This document shows positions 47,760 to 61,207 of a DNA stretch of 64,000 nucleotides, in pieces (position 1 is the stretch's first letter; the number at the start of each line of letters is the position of its first letter). The position numbers and the translations under genes are program-made. Below the pieces are notes generated by a model. The model searched no databases. It had not been told where the DNA came from and was given only the letters and a program-made list of their open reading frames with translations. The stretch covers positions 2,151,890-2,215,889 of the forward strand of contig MU004187.1 of the NCBI GenBank assembly GCA_010093605.1. Direction: 5' to 3'. The DNA comes from Lophium mytilinum (taxonomy: Eukaryota; Ascomycota; Dothideomycetes; Mytilinidiales; Mytilinidiaceae).

Positions 47760-50094
47760 TCTTCTAACTCTACTCTAAGGGCGCCGACTAATTCTTTAAT
47801 CTTCTATATAGCATACGCGAAATCTTAGTTATAAGGGATAAATTAAATAAACTATAGAAAGCGGAACTTAAGAAGATACTCGCTACTTAAAAGACTATAA
47901 TATAGTCTACTAATAAGTCTAAGTCTATAGTAACCTTTAAAAAGAAATATAGCAACCTTTAAAAGCGCTAGAGATATACTAAATACTAACTTAATTCTAT
48001 AGTAAATATTCTAATCTTAGAAGGCTAAATAGGGGTAATAGACGCCTACGCCCTTACTATTATTCTAATAACTATGCCTGATACTACCTATATAGTAAAG
48101 CTTACTAAGGCGCTATAAGACTAAGAGCTACTAAAGCAAGTTATAATTAAGTGCTAATTTAGAATCTCTACTTAGATGCGCCCTAGCCTATCTACTAATA
48201 TACCGGGTGCATAATAGTGCACTTGCTTTTATTATTTTAATCTAGATACGCGTAAACTATAAAAGGTAGCCTCTATAAATAAGCCTAAGTACTACTATAA
48301 CCTTACTATTAAGGGCACCCTTAAGGTTCTTAAGATTCTAGAAGAACACCTACCGCCCTTATTTAGAGGCTAGATAATTAGGTGTAATACTAACGCAACC
48401 GCTAGTAAAGAGCTAGCAGAGGTCTCTATCTTCCTCGCCGTTATTCTAACCTAACCGGCCACCCCCGCTAAGCTAGTAGAACCCCGCGAGAGGTTAATAT
48501 AGGACGCCGTTTACTACGTAAAGGTCTAAGATAAGCATAAGTCTTATATTAGTCTACCTTAGAATCTATATTTTAAATAGTATATATCTATTATCTTGCA
48601 TATAATCTATAGAGAATTAGCTAATAGAAGTCCGGCCTTATAAATATAGCTTATATTTATAGTTCTAGTGTTTAGATTACTATATGCTAATAAGCTATAC
48701 TAGATTGTATTCTATAGCTAAGTAGACTCTCCGCTTAATACTATCTATACTAATAAGAAGTTTAAGGCTATAATAATAGATAGTTTTACCTAGATATACC
48801 TAGTTATATCTACGCTAGATACTCTAGAGAAGTTAGCGTCTATAGAAGTATAAGCTAGAGAATTTTACGGCCTTAAGTAGCCTCTAAATCTACTATAAAC
48901 TACACCCCTACTTCTAGAGTTATAGAAGGCTAAACTTCTTACCTAAACTAATCTACTATTTATTAGAATTATAGAGCACCTACTAGTGCCCCGGCGCAAC
49001 TACTATATCTACTCTTCTATTAATACTTTAAGCAAGTATATAGACCTAGATTATATTCTCTATTTTAAAGTTACTACTTCTAATATAGAGGAGTAAAGTC
49101 TAGATAATAAGCGCCGGTATACTACTTAAATAGTATATAAAAACATCGCCCAGCGTACTATACTAGTTAACTTATTATAGAAATAGGTTAACGCCTAGAC
49201 TTATAAGAAGTTTTATAAGGTATTATATAATATAGCTACTAAAATACTTATAGTATTACCTATAATACTAAATATAGTAAATATAATAAATAATATAGTA
49301 GAGGGCTTTATAGACGCAACTAAGCCCCTTTATATATATCTAGATTAGCACCGGGTTCTAATAATAGAGGATTATATACTGCTAGAGGGACTATATGCTA
49401 TTAATATTTCCTACTAAGGCTGCTCTAACTAGTTTCTATCCCCGTTTAAGTTAGCACGGGTTACAGTTAAGCAAGTTTATAACTTTAAGATAACTAGTAG
49501 ACCGGGAGGGCATAGTAAATATAATATTAAGAATATCCTTAGGTACTATACTAAGGTACTAGACGAGTTTAAGGCTGGCCGGGCTAAGGCTAGTAATGGT
49601 GCGGAGGGGGATAAATAGAATACTGCTAAAGTCTACTATATTAATAGTCTAACCTTCTATATAGACTGCTATACGGCTAGAGGTTTTACTATATTTATCT
49701 AAGAACTAATTACTAATAGCACTATTAACTATTATAAAGTAAGTAGCTACCTAGCGGTTAGCTATTACTACTCCGCCTTTAGCTATAACGGAAGCAATAA
49801 CTTCTACTCTAAGTATAATACTAGCGAAGATAATAATACTAACTAAGACAGTACCTATACGCTATACTCGGGCGACAATAAATTAATACGCCGGCGGCTA
49901 ACTATCTTAGATTACATCTATAAGGCTATTCTAGACCTTAAGAACTGCGCTAGGCTTCTTAATAGAGATAGTAATAGTGGTAATAACTTAAACGCGCAAG
50001 ATAATTGCGGACTATAGAATCTGCGTAAAGATAAGCTTAGCTAGAGAATACAGGACTATATAGCTAAAGTGTTGGCTAAAATATAGTAAGTAGT
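47760..50094 (+). pseudogene. Unidentified large element-E protein
   Basis: A plus-strand frame reads coherently for well over 600 codons once TAG/TAA are taken as Gln or Trp. Stretches include EGQIGVIDAYALTIILITMP, KVLKILEEHLPPLFRGQIIR, LNTIYTNKKFKAIIID, GFIDATKPLYIYLDQHRVL and ITSRPGGHSKYNIKNILRYY. The last 130 residues are Ser/Asn/Asp-rich. No catalytic motif or zinc-binding pattern was recognised. Its length and preservation suggest a core protein of the element. The exact start is uncertain. Confidence 0.5.
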
Positions 50095-52259
50095 AGAGGG
50101 CCACTATAATTAGGAATAATTAATAATAATTAAAAATAATTAGATATTCTGCGGGCGGCCCGGGTAGACTATAGTATAAGAGTTGCTGCTGGCACTAGTT
50201 ATAGGCGCCGGCGACTTAGACGGGAGGCAGTATCCCTGCTACTAATTTAGAGGTGTTAGTAATCTAGAAGTCTTCTATACCTATATACTTAATTTAAAAT
50301 ACTAAGTTATTATTATATTTACTATAGGTTATATATATAAATACTAGATAGTAATATATATAGCCTATAAGCTAATATCTTCCTAGGGCTAAATATCTAC
50401 TAGCCTAATTTCTAGCACTATTAATAAGGGCTTAATAATTCTTTAGCTTCCCTATTAACCTAGTACGGAATAGGGCCTAGAGTTTCGCCGGGGTATTATT
50501 ATAAAAGTAGCTAAAGAACTTAACCTACTTTTAACGGCGCGGTATAGACTATTAAAGAAAGGCTTAAGCACTCTTATAATCTATAAGAAGATAGTCCTCC
50601 GCCCTTACTACTTACTAGTTCTTATAAGTTGTCTACTCTCTATCTACCTTATTCTTATTAAGTGTAGTTATTGCTAACGTGTATACCGCTAATTCTACCG
50701 CGCGCAAGAGACTTAAGCGGCCGAATTAGTAATATTATAAAACTCCCTGCCTAACTAGCGCCTTCTAGCTATTATCTAATTTTGCGCCAGCTAAGAGAGA
50801 CGCGGAGTTTAACCTAGGCTACTTAATGCGCATCTAATATTACTATCTTGTAGCCGTCCTATAACTAGCACTTACCCTAGCCGCCGTCTTCTTAATAACG
50901 CCGGCACTCTTAGTAGATACCCGTTAACTCTATTCTACTAGACTAGCAATACATCGCCGCCCAGCGCTCGCCTTGCGGAAGGGAGTAACGCGCTTAAACT
51001 TAGTGTCTTCTTCTATATTACCTAGATAGCACTCGCCTAGAGTTAAGAGTTCTTTACTATAGCTAGTAACTGCGGCAGGAAGTTAGATACTAGAAATTAG
51101 TAAGAGGTAATACTTACTTTTAACACACGCTGTACTATTAGAACTAGGGAAACTAGATATAACTACTAGTACGCGCTTAAAACTACGCCCACTATAAAGG
51201 TTTATGCTAGCTATAAAGGATATAGAAATAATAGAAATAATTACGTACGGGCTTTAGGGTTATAGTTTAAGGGAGTAAGCCGTAGTCTTTAATATGTAGA
51301 TGCGTTAAGGGTCTAGGCTAATAAAATAGCCCGCCCCCTATTAGAATGCGTTGCGTGCTATTAAAAAATAATAAGTACTATATACTAGCCTATAATCTAA
51401 TATAATCTATAATAATTACTTGCAATCTATAAGTTTCTATATAGGGCTAACTAAATTTAACTAGAAATAGAGTATATACTTTCTACTAAATATAAATACT
51501 GCTATAAGTTATTCTAAATACTTAGCGCCCTAAATAAATATATACTATGCTATAAAAAGCTCCTTAAGATACTATAGCGGGTTCCGCTTGCTAATACTAG
51601 AACTACTAGATCCGTAATCTAGTCTTGCATGCTCCGCGTTATTTAGATAATAGACGGGATATTATTTAGAACGCCTAGATTGCTACTAGTAAGTCTACCC
51701 CTACTAGCTAACCCCTGCAATAAGATAGAGTATAAGATAAATAAAATAGAGCTATATATCTCTAGTAAACTAGAAGAGTACTAGAGTCCGCCTTTTATAA
51801 ATAGAGGCCCTATAAGCTTAATATATAATAACCCGCCGGAGGCTACTAAATTCTACGTTCTATACTAATAAGGCCGACTAATAATATTATCTATATTATT
51901 ACTGTAAGAGGAAGTATATCCCTCTACTAAATTAGGTATGCCTGTAGGGGCGTCTATTAGACAGGCTAATACTAGATAGTAGATGTAAGTATTATTAGGG
52001 ACTGCTATCCCCCCCGCCCGTAAAGGCGGTATTAGAGCTTACTAACTAGTTACTCTATTATAGGGACTAATCCCCCTTCTATCTATTTTAATTAGCGTTT
52101 AACTATGCTTTTATATTATAGCTTTAGTAGATTAGCTGCACTAAGAATAATATTAACCTGCTATTTAATAACATCTACCTTAAGAGTATATTCTCTAACT
52201 CTCTTATATTTACATTAGGCGATTTATAGAATAGTAAACTAGAGGAAATTAGATATAGT
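50095..52259. other. E2 interior upstream of the transposase
   Basis: Contains fragmentary plus-strand frames. Part of it, from about 51,400, probably belongs to the N-terminus of the Plavaka-type transposase (YCYKLFQILSALNKYILC near 51,490 might be a decayed Cys/His segment), but the frame is broken and I could not join it. Confidence 0.35.
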
Positions 52260-54870
52260 ATTAGTAATACTAACTACATAGTAGAGATGCTGCATTTCCT
52301 AAGTAAAAAATAAAGCTTAAGCGGAGAGTGGCATCTAGTATACTACTTTAATATAATAGCAGCTATATTATTTCTAATTAGACACCGCCCTTTCTATAAT
52401 TACCTTATATTTATACCGGTTTAAGTCCGCAATATAGAAGGCCGGTAGGTATATACTAAGTTGTATACATTAGACTAGTAGTAGTAGACTTAGTTAAAGC
52501 TTCCAGCGGGGGCTATAGTAATACCTATCTTACTCTCCGCAGATAAGATATAGCTTACCTAATATTACGGCGATAAGAGCGCATAGCTAGTCTATCTAAC
52601 TATTAGTAATCTAGATAGGACTACGCGGCGCTTAAATATATTACCTGGCACCCTACTACTAGGCTTTATACTAAGCACGGCGGATAAAGAAGACTACCTA
52701 AAGTATTAGCTATACTATAGCTCTTTAGGCTACATTCTTAGGTATTAGTAAAATTCTTACTAATACTAAGCGGTTTTCTAATATAAAATAAGCTATTATA
52801 GAATATACTACTAACGGAATTATACTAGAATGCAGGGATAGTAAGAATTAAAGGTGCTATCTAGTATTATACAGAATTATAGCCGATTATAAAGAATAGA
52901 GCCTACTTATAGGTATTAAATTTAGAAAACACTGCACTATATACTAGGTACTATTGCATTAACGCGAAGACCTAGAGACTAAATACGCCGCAAGGTCTTA
53001 TTACTTAACTATTATTTAGATTAAATAGCAATGTAATAATAAAGAGTATTTAAAACTTCTACTAAATAAAGCGCTATATAATATAGAGGCTATAGAGCTT
53101 AATATAGAGTTATATATATATTCTATAAATAACTTTACCTAGAAACACCCCTATACTAATATCTACTAGATAATAATAATAGATATTCTATACTAACTAT
53201 TTACGGGCGTTATTTACAACCTTATTAAATGGGTCTAGCTACTAGTAGCGGAGGTCTACACCCCAGCAATTAGAAGAAAAGATGCCCGTGTTCTAATAGA
53301 AAATAAGAGCGGCTTAACCTAGCTAGACGAGCGATTTAAGGACGTGCCGCCTTTCCCGGGTCTATCTACGTTTAATAAGAAGAATTTTAGTAAACTTTTA
53401 TAGTATACTAGCTCTAAATAAAAGTCTATAGCCCGCTAGCTTATAGTAGTAGTAGCACTGCTGCTAGAAGTAAAGGCGCTAAACGCGCTCTAGTTCGTCT
53501 ATATAATGCTTAATTTTACTATTCTAGTGCAGTATAAGATGCATAATAAGGCCACGCTAGAGTATATAGAGCTAGTAATAGCTTAAATTAATATATATAA
53601 GTTAGAATTTAGAATATTTAGACCTAGAGATAAGGATGGAAACTACGCCTTCTACTATTTAAAATTCTATGTTATGCAGCACTACGTCGATTTTATATAG
53701 AAATTTGGCGCCATTAATAGCTATAATACCGGCTTAAATAGTAAAGTAAAATACTAATACCTAGTTAAATTACGGTATTAGTTAATAAACTATAAGGACT
53801 TTCTACCCTAGATCTACTAATTAAACTAGAGACTTATAAATAACTAGGCTATAAACGATATACTAAACTACTAATATTACTATTCTTAACCGGCAGTAAT
53901 AAGAGATATACTAATATAATAGATAATAGTATTAGAAAGCATTAATATCTTAAACTTTAAATAGCCTAGATATAATAATTTCTATAAAGGCTAAATAGTA
54001 TACTATCTAAAAGTAAGTATTAAGTATATAGCTAATATAAGCCGGGAGCTAGACTTTATAGCCGCCGCCGCCGTATTTATTTAAGAAGAGAGGCGCAAGA
54101 TCTAAGGCTAATATACTAAGCCTAGCAGTCTAGATATATTAGACCCTAATCTATTCTAGGTTAGCTACCTCTAGCTTAAGTTTTACGCTAGTATTTTGTG
54201 TTAGAAGCAATTAGGTGCTAGCAAGGACCTAGAAAGCCTTATAAAAGAAAATCTACAGTATAACCCTAAGTAGTAGAACTAAGAATAGCAACGCAACTAT
54301 TTATAGGTGTAAGAGTATGGCTTAGACTATACTAAAAATAGAAAGACGCGCGTTAGTATTACTAATAGAAGGTTAGTAGGGTAGCTGCAATTTATAGTAA
54401 CTATTATAGACCCTATTCTAAAGAGTAAAGATACCTTATAGGCGGCACACTCTAGAGTTTTTATTTACCTTCTAGCGCTAATTAATAACGGGAAGCTATA
54501 TTATGTCTATGGCCTAGTAGAGGTAGCTTCTTAGACTTCTAATAATAGCCGCCGCTAATAAAAGCTAGAAGTATATTAATTCTATCTACTACTATAAGTC
54601 CTCTAAAGTGTATATATTATACTAGCTACCTTTAGCCTAGACTTTACCCATTTTTTTATTAATAACTATATTAACTAGGATTAATATAATATACTCTATA
54701 TAGAAGACTAGGAGATAGAGGCGCAAGAGGTAATAAGGTAGTACCGGCTTAGCGGTTGCGCTAAAGAGATTAAAGCTGCCCTAAGAGTTAAAGACGCAGC
54801 GGAGATTTTAGTAAAGCGCGTAAGGGTAAGAGCACTTACTAACGCCTTTCTCCCGCAACTAAGCCGGTAA
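52260..54870 (+). pseudogene. Plavaka-type (KDZ superfamily) DNA transposase
   Basis: Reading through RIP stops gives the diagnostic Plavaka block near 52,505-52,650: AIVIPILLSADKIQLTQYY, GDKSA, VYLTISNLDRTTRR and GTLLLGFI (typical ancestor IPILLASDKTQLT...VYLTIGN). The second block at about 53,200-53,400 reads LFTGVIYNLIKWVQLL and LDERFKDVPPFPGLSTF. The third at about 53,680-53,800 reads YVMQHYVDFI, INSYNTGLNSK, and YKDFLPQI. The first block and the later ones differ by one frame, so an intron or indel lies at about 53,040-53,160. The last frame ends at TAA 54868-54870. KDZ transposases are RNase H-fold cut-and-paste enzymes, and fungal members are associated with large elements carrying accessory genes. 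Dead here because of many stops. Confidence 0.75.
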
Positions 54871-57800
54871 ACACTAAGAAGTAGTATAGCGAAGAGGGGC
54901 TATAGCACTAGCAAGCAACGGCGTAAATAGAAATAAGGCCGCAAGAAAAGACGTCCTTAATTTTTCCCTACTATTAAGAGATAATTAAGCATTATTTAGC
55001 TTTATTAACCTCTAAGGCTAATTAATATAAGATAATAACTGCGTACTTTCCTATATAATTTCTATAATACTAGGTAACGCTAGTATACCCTGCTAGCGCT
55101 GCCTTACTTTACTTTTTAAAATTATACGTTGCTACCTTTACCTGTTTCCCTTTACTAATAACGGCCGCCTAATTAAATTTACTAGCTACTTAAACTTACT
55201 ACCCTCTAATTACTTTCTTTCCTTAATACTTTGCAGTAATTAACCCTAAATAGCGCCTATAGTAAGTATATTATCTATACTAGAGGTTCTAGGCTATAGT
55301 TAAGTTATAAACTACTTTCTAGTGGGTTAATACTGCAAGATAGAGGTGTAAGGTGCAGACCTTAATACACTTAAACTGTACTTACCTATTCTAGTCTAGT
55401 TAGACGCGGATAAACCTCTCTCTAAACCGGGTTGGGACTATAAGATACCCTCCGCCTTTACTAGAGCGTATACGTCTAAAGAGGGGGATATTTTCTATCT
55501 CCGCAACTTTAAGTATATTAGTAATAATACTCCGTATTTTAGCCCTATTAAACTAATACCTGTAAGCTATATAACGTTCTAGCCGATAATACTAAGCTAA
55601 TAGAATAAGCGTTTTATTAATTAAAGCTGCACCTATCTATACGCGGTTAGAATGTAATCCTTTTATAGCCCTACGCTATAAGATATAATACTAAGATAAA
55701 TTATCTAGAAGAGTTAGCGAGTATTAGCCTACTTAAAGAGGTAAGTAAGTACTCTCTCTTCTATAGATACCTACTAATATAATATTCCTTTTCTAGCTAT
55801 TTAGGTAATGCTATTAAGACTCTATTATTTATAATACTTATATATATATATTACCGGGTAAGACGCTAACCTTTACCCTCCTAAAATTCTTCTATATATA
55901 TAGTCGCGTCTACTATATAGACCTAAATACTAATAAATACTTTAGCCTATAACTATTATCTCCTGCTATAATATATATAGATTGCGGATCCGCTAGCCTT
56001 ATAGATAAGTGTACCGGTCTAGACCCGCTCTAACTAAATATAGCTAACTAGTTAATAATACTTTAAAACCTCTTAAGCGATATCTATATGCGATATATTA
56101 TTAACTATAAATAATAGTTAGACTGTAACCTACTAAAGCCTTTTAATCTAGAGGACTTTTAGCACTTAGTTAATCTATATATAATAGAACTTACTAACTA
56201 TAGAACTAATTTAGAGATAAGTAAAGCGTTTAAGTTAGAATTTAAGCCTAATACAGATAATACGGAGAAGAAGAATATAGAGATAGAGGCAGGCGAGGTA
56301 GATAATACTAAAGCGGAGATAGAGGCAGACAATATAGAAATAGAGGATAGCGGGTAGAAGGCTTCTCTTAAGCGTGCTTAAGTTATATAGTAGGCGGTAT
56401 ATATAGTTAGTCTAGACCCCTAAATATAGTAGTTTATTCTATAATAGCGTCTATATTTAAGTATAAGGTATAATAGAGTTTTAAAAATATTAATACATAA
56501 GTTAATTACTAGCAATTTAATTTTTCTTACTACCCATACGCTTAACCCTTCTCTTTTATAGATTATTAATTATAATTAGAGATTATATATATCTCCCTTT
56601 TATAATTAGAGTTAGCCCGCTACTTATATTATCTTACCCGTCTTAATTCTATTATACCCCTTCTTGTTAAGTAGGGCTACTACTTATTTAAATACCGCGC
56701 AGGTATATATAAGTTAGTTATACTAGTTAAGATTTACGCCCTATAAACTATTTAAAGTAATACCTAGGGTAGCTAATATTAGGGGCTGCATCCCTAATAA
56801 TATTAAGAGGCATTCTATTAGTAGACCTACTACCCCGTCTAATAGACCTAAATTCTTCCTCTAATTCTAAAGTAGTATATATTATTCTTTATCTTTAGGC
56901 TCTAACGCTAGAAGACCGCCCTTTATAGAGCCCGGTATCGCCCGCGGCTTCTACTCTATTGCCTCTAATGCTTAATATAATTAATTATAATTAGAGATTA
57001 TTACCCTCTTACAATAGTATAAAGTCTATCTTAACTATCTAACTTCTTAGGCTACGCAGCGTTATCTATTACCTAAGCTAAGGCTATAAACCCGCTTTAC
57101 CCGGTAGGCGCGCGTTATGTTATAGCTAGTAAAGACCTTTACCTCCTCCGCTAATAACTAAGCAGGCCGGTAAGTAAAATCTAACTCTAATCTTACTCTC
57201 GCGTATAAGCCTTGCTATACTCTTTCTTACTATATTACTAATAGCTTAATAGCCTAAATTACTGCAACCCTGCTACTGCAATAGAGTAGATAGTAGTCTA
57301 CTAGGATAGACTGGCGGACCTTACTATTACTATCTATATTAATAGCTATATAGACTACTTTAAAGCGCTATATACTATATATAGCGGAGATAACCTAGAG
57401 AAAGCTACTATATTTCCCCAGCGCCCTTAGAAAGATATTACTAACTTTAAGGTTAAATATAATATACTTATCCAGTCTATATATAAGTATTTACTATACC
57501 TAGTTCTAAGTTAAAAATTAGGTAATATAAAGGGCGGCCAGTTTAATAAGCTAGAGATAAAGACTATACTAGAGGTAGTAAAGAAGGCCTATAGGGATAG
57601 CTCTAAGAGCTTCTTTATTAAGAATTAGGCCTACGTAAGTCTATCTACTACTTCCCTACCTATATCTACTAACTATTCGCTAGTATAAGGAGCTTATAGT
57701 ACCTATAGTTCTAGATAAGAGCGGCTTTAAATACTCTAGAGGTAAAGAAGGTATAGTAGTGTAGCTATATAAGGGCTATAGACTCTAAGTTAATATATCT

Positions 57801-60800
57801 ATAAACACGCTTAATATTACTAGCAGCGCAGTACTAATTATATATATAAGCTACACTTTAATACCTACTCTACTAAGTATATTCTAATCTGTAATTATTA
57901 ATATAGATGTTAGAAAGACCTTCTACTACTACTAAGACCTAAAATATACGCCGCTGCTATACGTAAGAAGATTACATATTTACTAACCTATATTTAGTCC
58001 TCTTACTAATGCGTGCCTACTTTATTAACTCTAAAGATAGTTCTATATTTAAAGTTAGCCTTATAAACCTAATATTATTCTGCTTAAATTACGCCGCCTT
58101 AGGCAAGGCTATTAGCTGCTATGCAGCTACATCTAGGGAGAAAGGGGAGAAAGACAACTGCGACCTTTAACTAGAAGTCTAAATTTACACTAAGTATATT
58201 CTTGCAGTTAAGCCGCAGATCTTAATATTCTAGAAGACTAGAAGCGTGTAAGTAGTGCTATTATTGCTAGAGACCTATATCTTTATAGACAAGCCGCAGA
58301 CCTTAATACGCTAGAAGACTAAAAGTATATAAGAGGCGCTATTATCGCTAGAGACCTTAGTAATAGCTAAGGCTAAAGAGAAGAACTTAGAAATAGCAGT
58401 ATTAGGATAAGAGACTTAAGGTGCAACCTTAAAGAATAAATATAAAGCGCTACCTAATAAACTAGAGCCTATAGACCTTATAGAAGATAAAGATAAATTA
58501 GATATATACTACTTTAATAATAGAAAGAACTAGGTAGAGAAAGTTAACTAGAATAAAGAAAATGCTATAGAGGAGGTATTATCTATAGAAGACCTAGATA
58601 GCTTAGAGGTGGCGGAGGCGGCCTTATATAAGGCTAAAATAGGCCTAATTATAGCTTAGACTAGCGTTAAGAAGGCCTTAGAAATTATGCGTACTTGTAT
58701 AGTAAGGGATAAAGAGGAGAATACTAACTCTACTATCTTCTACTCCCCTAATATTATCTAAGAGACGCCTAAAAGTGGATATAGAAGGCGTGTACACTTA
58801 GTATAGTAAGTACTTCCTTAAGGAATTACTAATTTCCTAGCGCATATATAGGTAGAAAGCGGCCTTAAATAGAACTATATAAGTCTATCTATATATACTC
58901 TCTATATACCTTCTATACCCTTACGCCGCTGCTAAGTTAACTTTTAATAGATGCGCAGCATGTATATATACCTTATGTCTTAGAGCCTATCTCCGCCCTA
59001 AGCTCTAACTTAGAAACTGCTTATCTACCTACTTCTAATATAAACCCCCTAAACTGCACACGCTTAAAAATACTACTAGTCTTATAATATCTATTTAGAG
59101 ATGTTCTATAGTTATAATACCTAGCGCGTTAAGCTATAATATAAGGGATTAAACCTAAGGCTAATTAAGAATAACTATTAGTAATAATGGCGCACTACTA
59201 TAAAGACGCACTTATGCAAGATCCTAATAGTATACTTAAGGGAAAAGTATATAGCAACTATTAGTTAAAATACGTGCGCCTAAGCCTTAAATTTCTAGCG
59301 CCTGCCTATATATATAACAGGACTATTCTCCTCTATTCTACGGGTATAAAAGCCTGCCCCGCATCTCTTTCTCTATGCTATAGAGTAGTAGAAGGTAGTA
59401 AGAGTTAAAAAGGTAGAAGAGTTATAGTAGAGATTAACTTAAGGCTAACTATTTAGAATATAGCGGGTGTTAAAATTGCGTATACTAATAAATTATAGTA
59501 GGGGCTAAAGCTAGCAGAAACTTATCTAAGAAGCTAGAATATAGAGAATAAGAGGTAGTGCGCGGGTATAGCTTACTAATAGTATCTACTATAATAGAAA
59601 GCTAATAGCGCACTAATATCTAGGTTAGTAGTTAGACTAGCACAGTTCTATAGAGCTATATTAGGCAAAGGTAATATACTCTAGTATTACTAGCTTATAT
59701 TGCCTACTAAGCTTCTCTATCCCTTCTGCTCTACTCTATAAGCTTTTTTATCTACTAGGTTTCTCTATCTCTTCCGCTCTACTCTATATAATAGCGCCTT
59801 AGTTCTAGTGTAATCTTTTATATATATAGCTCTTAATCTTTCTAACTACTACACGCGACTATATATCTATATTCCCCACCGGCTTTTAACCCTACCCTAA
59901 CTACTACTTCTCTAGCCCTACTTTCCTTAGAAAATAAGCGGGTAGATAGAATATATACTCTATTACCGGCGCTAGATACACTTTAATCTAGTATTACGGG
60001 GATAATCTAGCCCTTATATGCGCTAGTAATAGACGACTATCTACTATATAATAACGCGGTAGAGAGAGGGAAAATAAAGCTACCCCTACTCTAATATCTC
60101 TAACTCTCCTTGTAGTACTGCGCAAGATTATCTAGAATTATATAAGATTATCTATAATTATTATAGTGTGCCCCCTATATTCTTATATTCTAAAAGAGAC
60201 TCTAGCCTATTTTTTTAAGTATATTTTAGGTTCTATAACTACCCCGCTAGATAGAGAGTATATATTCTTATTACCTTCTAGCGTATAAGTACACTATAGG
60301 CTAGGTTGCAAAATAATAGTATCTTAACTCTTAAGGTTAGAAGTGTAATAGGAGAGACTATAAACAGAGGAGCGGCAACCTAAAATATAGATAGAAGGAG
60401 TAAAGCGTGCTAATATAGAGGGAAATAAAAGACGTAGAAGAAGTAAATAGAAAGAAGGGGCTATAGAGGCGGTAGCGTTATAGCTATAATACTAGAGGCT
60501 ATTCTATAATATAGATATAAGAGACTACTACTAGAGCTTATATTAGTAGTAGAATAGTTATATACTTTTTATTATTTGCGGATAGTTATACACCGCGGCC
60601 TAACTCTTAAATAATGGGTCTTAGTAGCAACGTAGTAAGAGTCTACCTAAGAATATATTAAGTATCCTAATTATAATTTATAAGCTAGACCCAGCACTAA
60701 ATTATAGAATAGATAGATTATATCTTTTCTACCTATTCTTTATATATCTATTAAATCTACTTTTTAACTACTATAGCCCTAACTTTACTATACTAACTGT

Positions 60801-61207
60801 TTATAGGATAAAGATTAGACGTTCTAGCCTAAGTACTTACTATCTCTACTTACTTCTACCCCCGCCTTGCACTGCTATAGAGAGGGAAGAGCGGTAAATA
60901 GAATTATTTTATAGCAGAACGTGGGCGGCATTATATACGGGGCACGTGTGTATTAGCTCTAGTACTGCTAAGGCTAATTAGGTAAAAGATACTATAGAAC
61001 TAAATTATTAATAGTTTAAAATAATAGATAATAATTAAGTGTTATTAGGCTGTATAGTATATAGGTAAACTACTACTAGTCTATATAGTAATATTACCTG
61101 CGCTAGTAGTTTACGCAGACATTGCATAATTTGCGCGGTTTACCGGAAGTTTGCGCCGTTCGCTGCCGAGCACTAATAGCCCTAACTTTTATAGTTTTAG
61201 GTTTTTC
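54871..61207 (+). other. E2 right part, unresolved coding relics and right terminus
   Basis: Plus-strand patches look protein-coding: an acidic repeat-like tail near 56,050-56,370 (IEIEAGEVDNTKAEIEADNI) and a frame near 57,290-57,620 (TIYINSYIDYFKALYTIYSG, GGQFNKLEIKTILEVVKKAY). Neither is recognised. The last ~120 bases, with much CG and CA/TG left (61,105-61,175), look nearly unmutated and contain ATTTGCGCG, shared with the left end. The element ends at 61,207. Confidence 0.4.

Larger units (their letters stand above)
34601..61207. mobile_element. Giant DNA element E, copy E2 (about 26.6 kb, Plavaka/KDZ-type)
   Basis: The left limit is set by homology to E1 and by the break in Gypsy RNase H at 34,600. 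The right limit is set by the Gypsy frame resuming at TAA TAC TTT (61,208). The ends read GGAATTTCTAAATTAAG on the left and, on the minus strand, GAAAAACCTAAAACTA on the right, at best weak inverted repeats. The two Gypsy halves join in frame with no target duplication needed. Inside are relics of a Plavaka/KDZ transposase (+), an SNF2 ATPase (-) and unknown frames. RIP is mild compared with E1 and Gypsy, so it is the youngest layer. Confidence 0.8.

Noticed and set aside
34601-61207. Element E as a Starship
   Set aside because: Size and cargo would fit, but I could not read a DUF3435-type tyrosine recombinase, and a Plavaka/KDZ transposase is present. The idea stays open only because the outermost left gene is unidentified.
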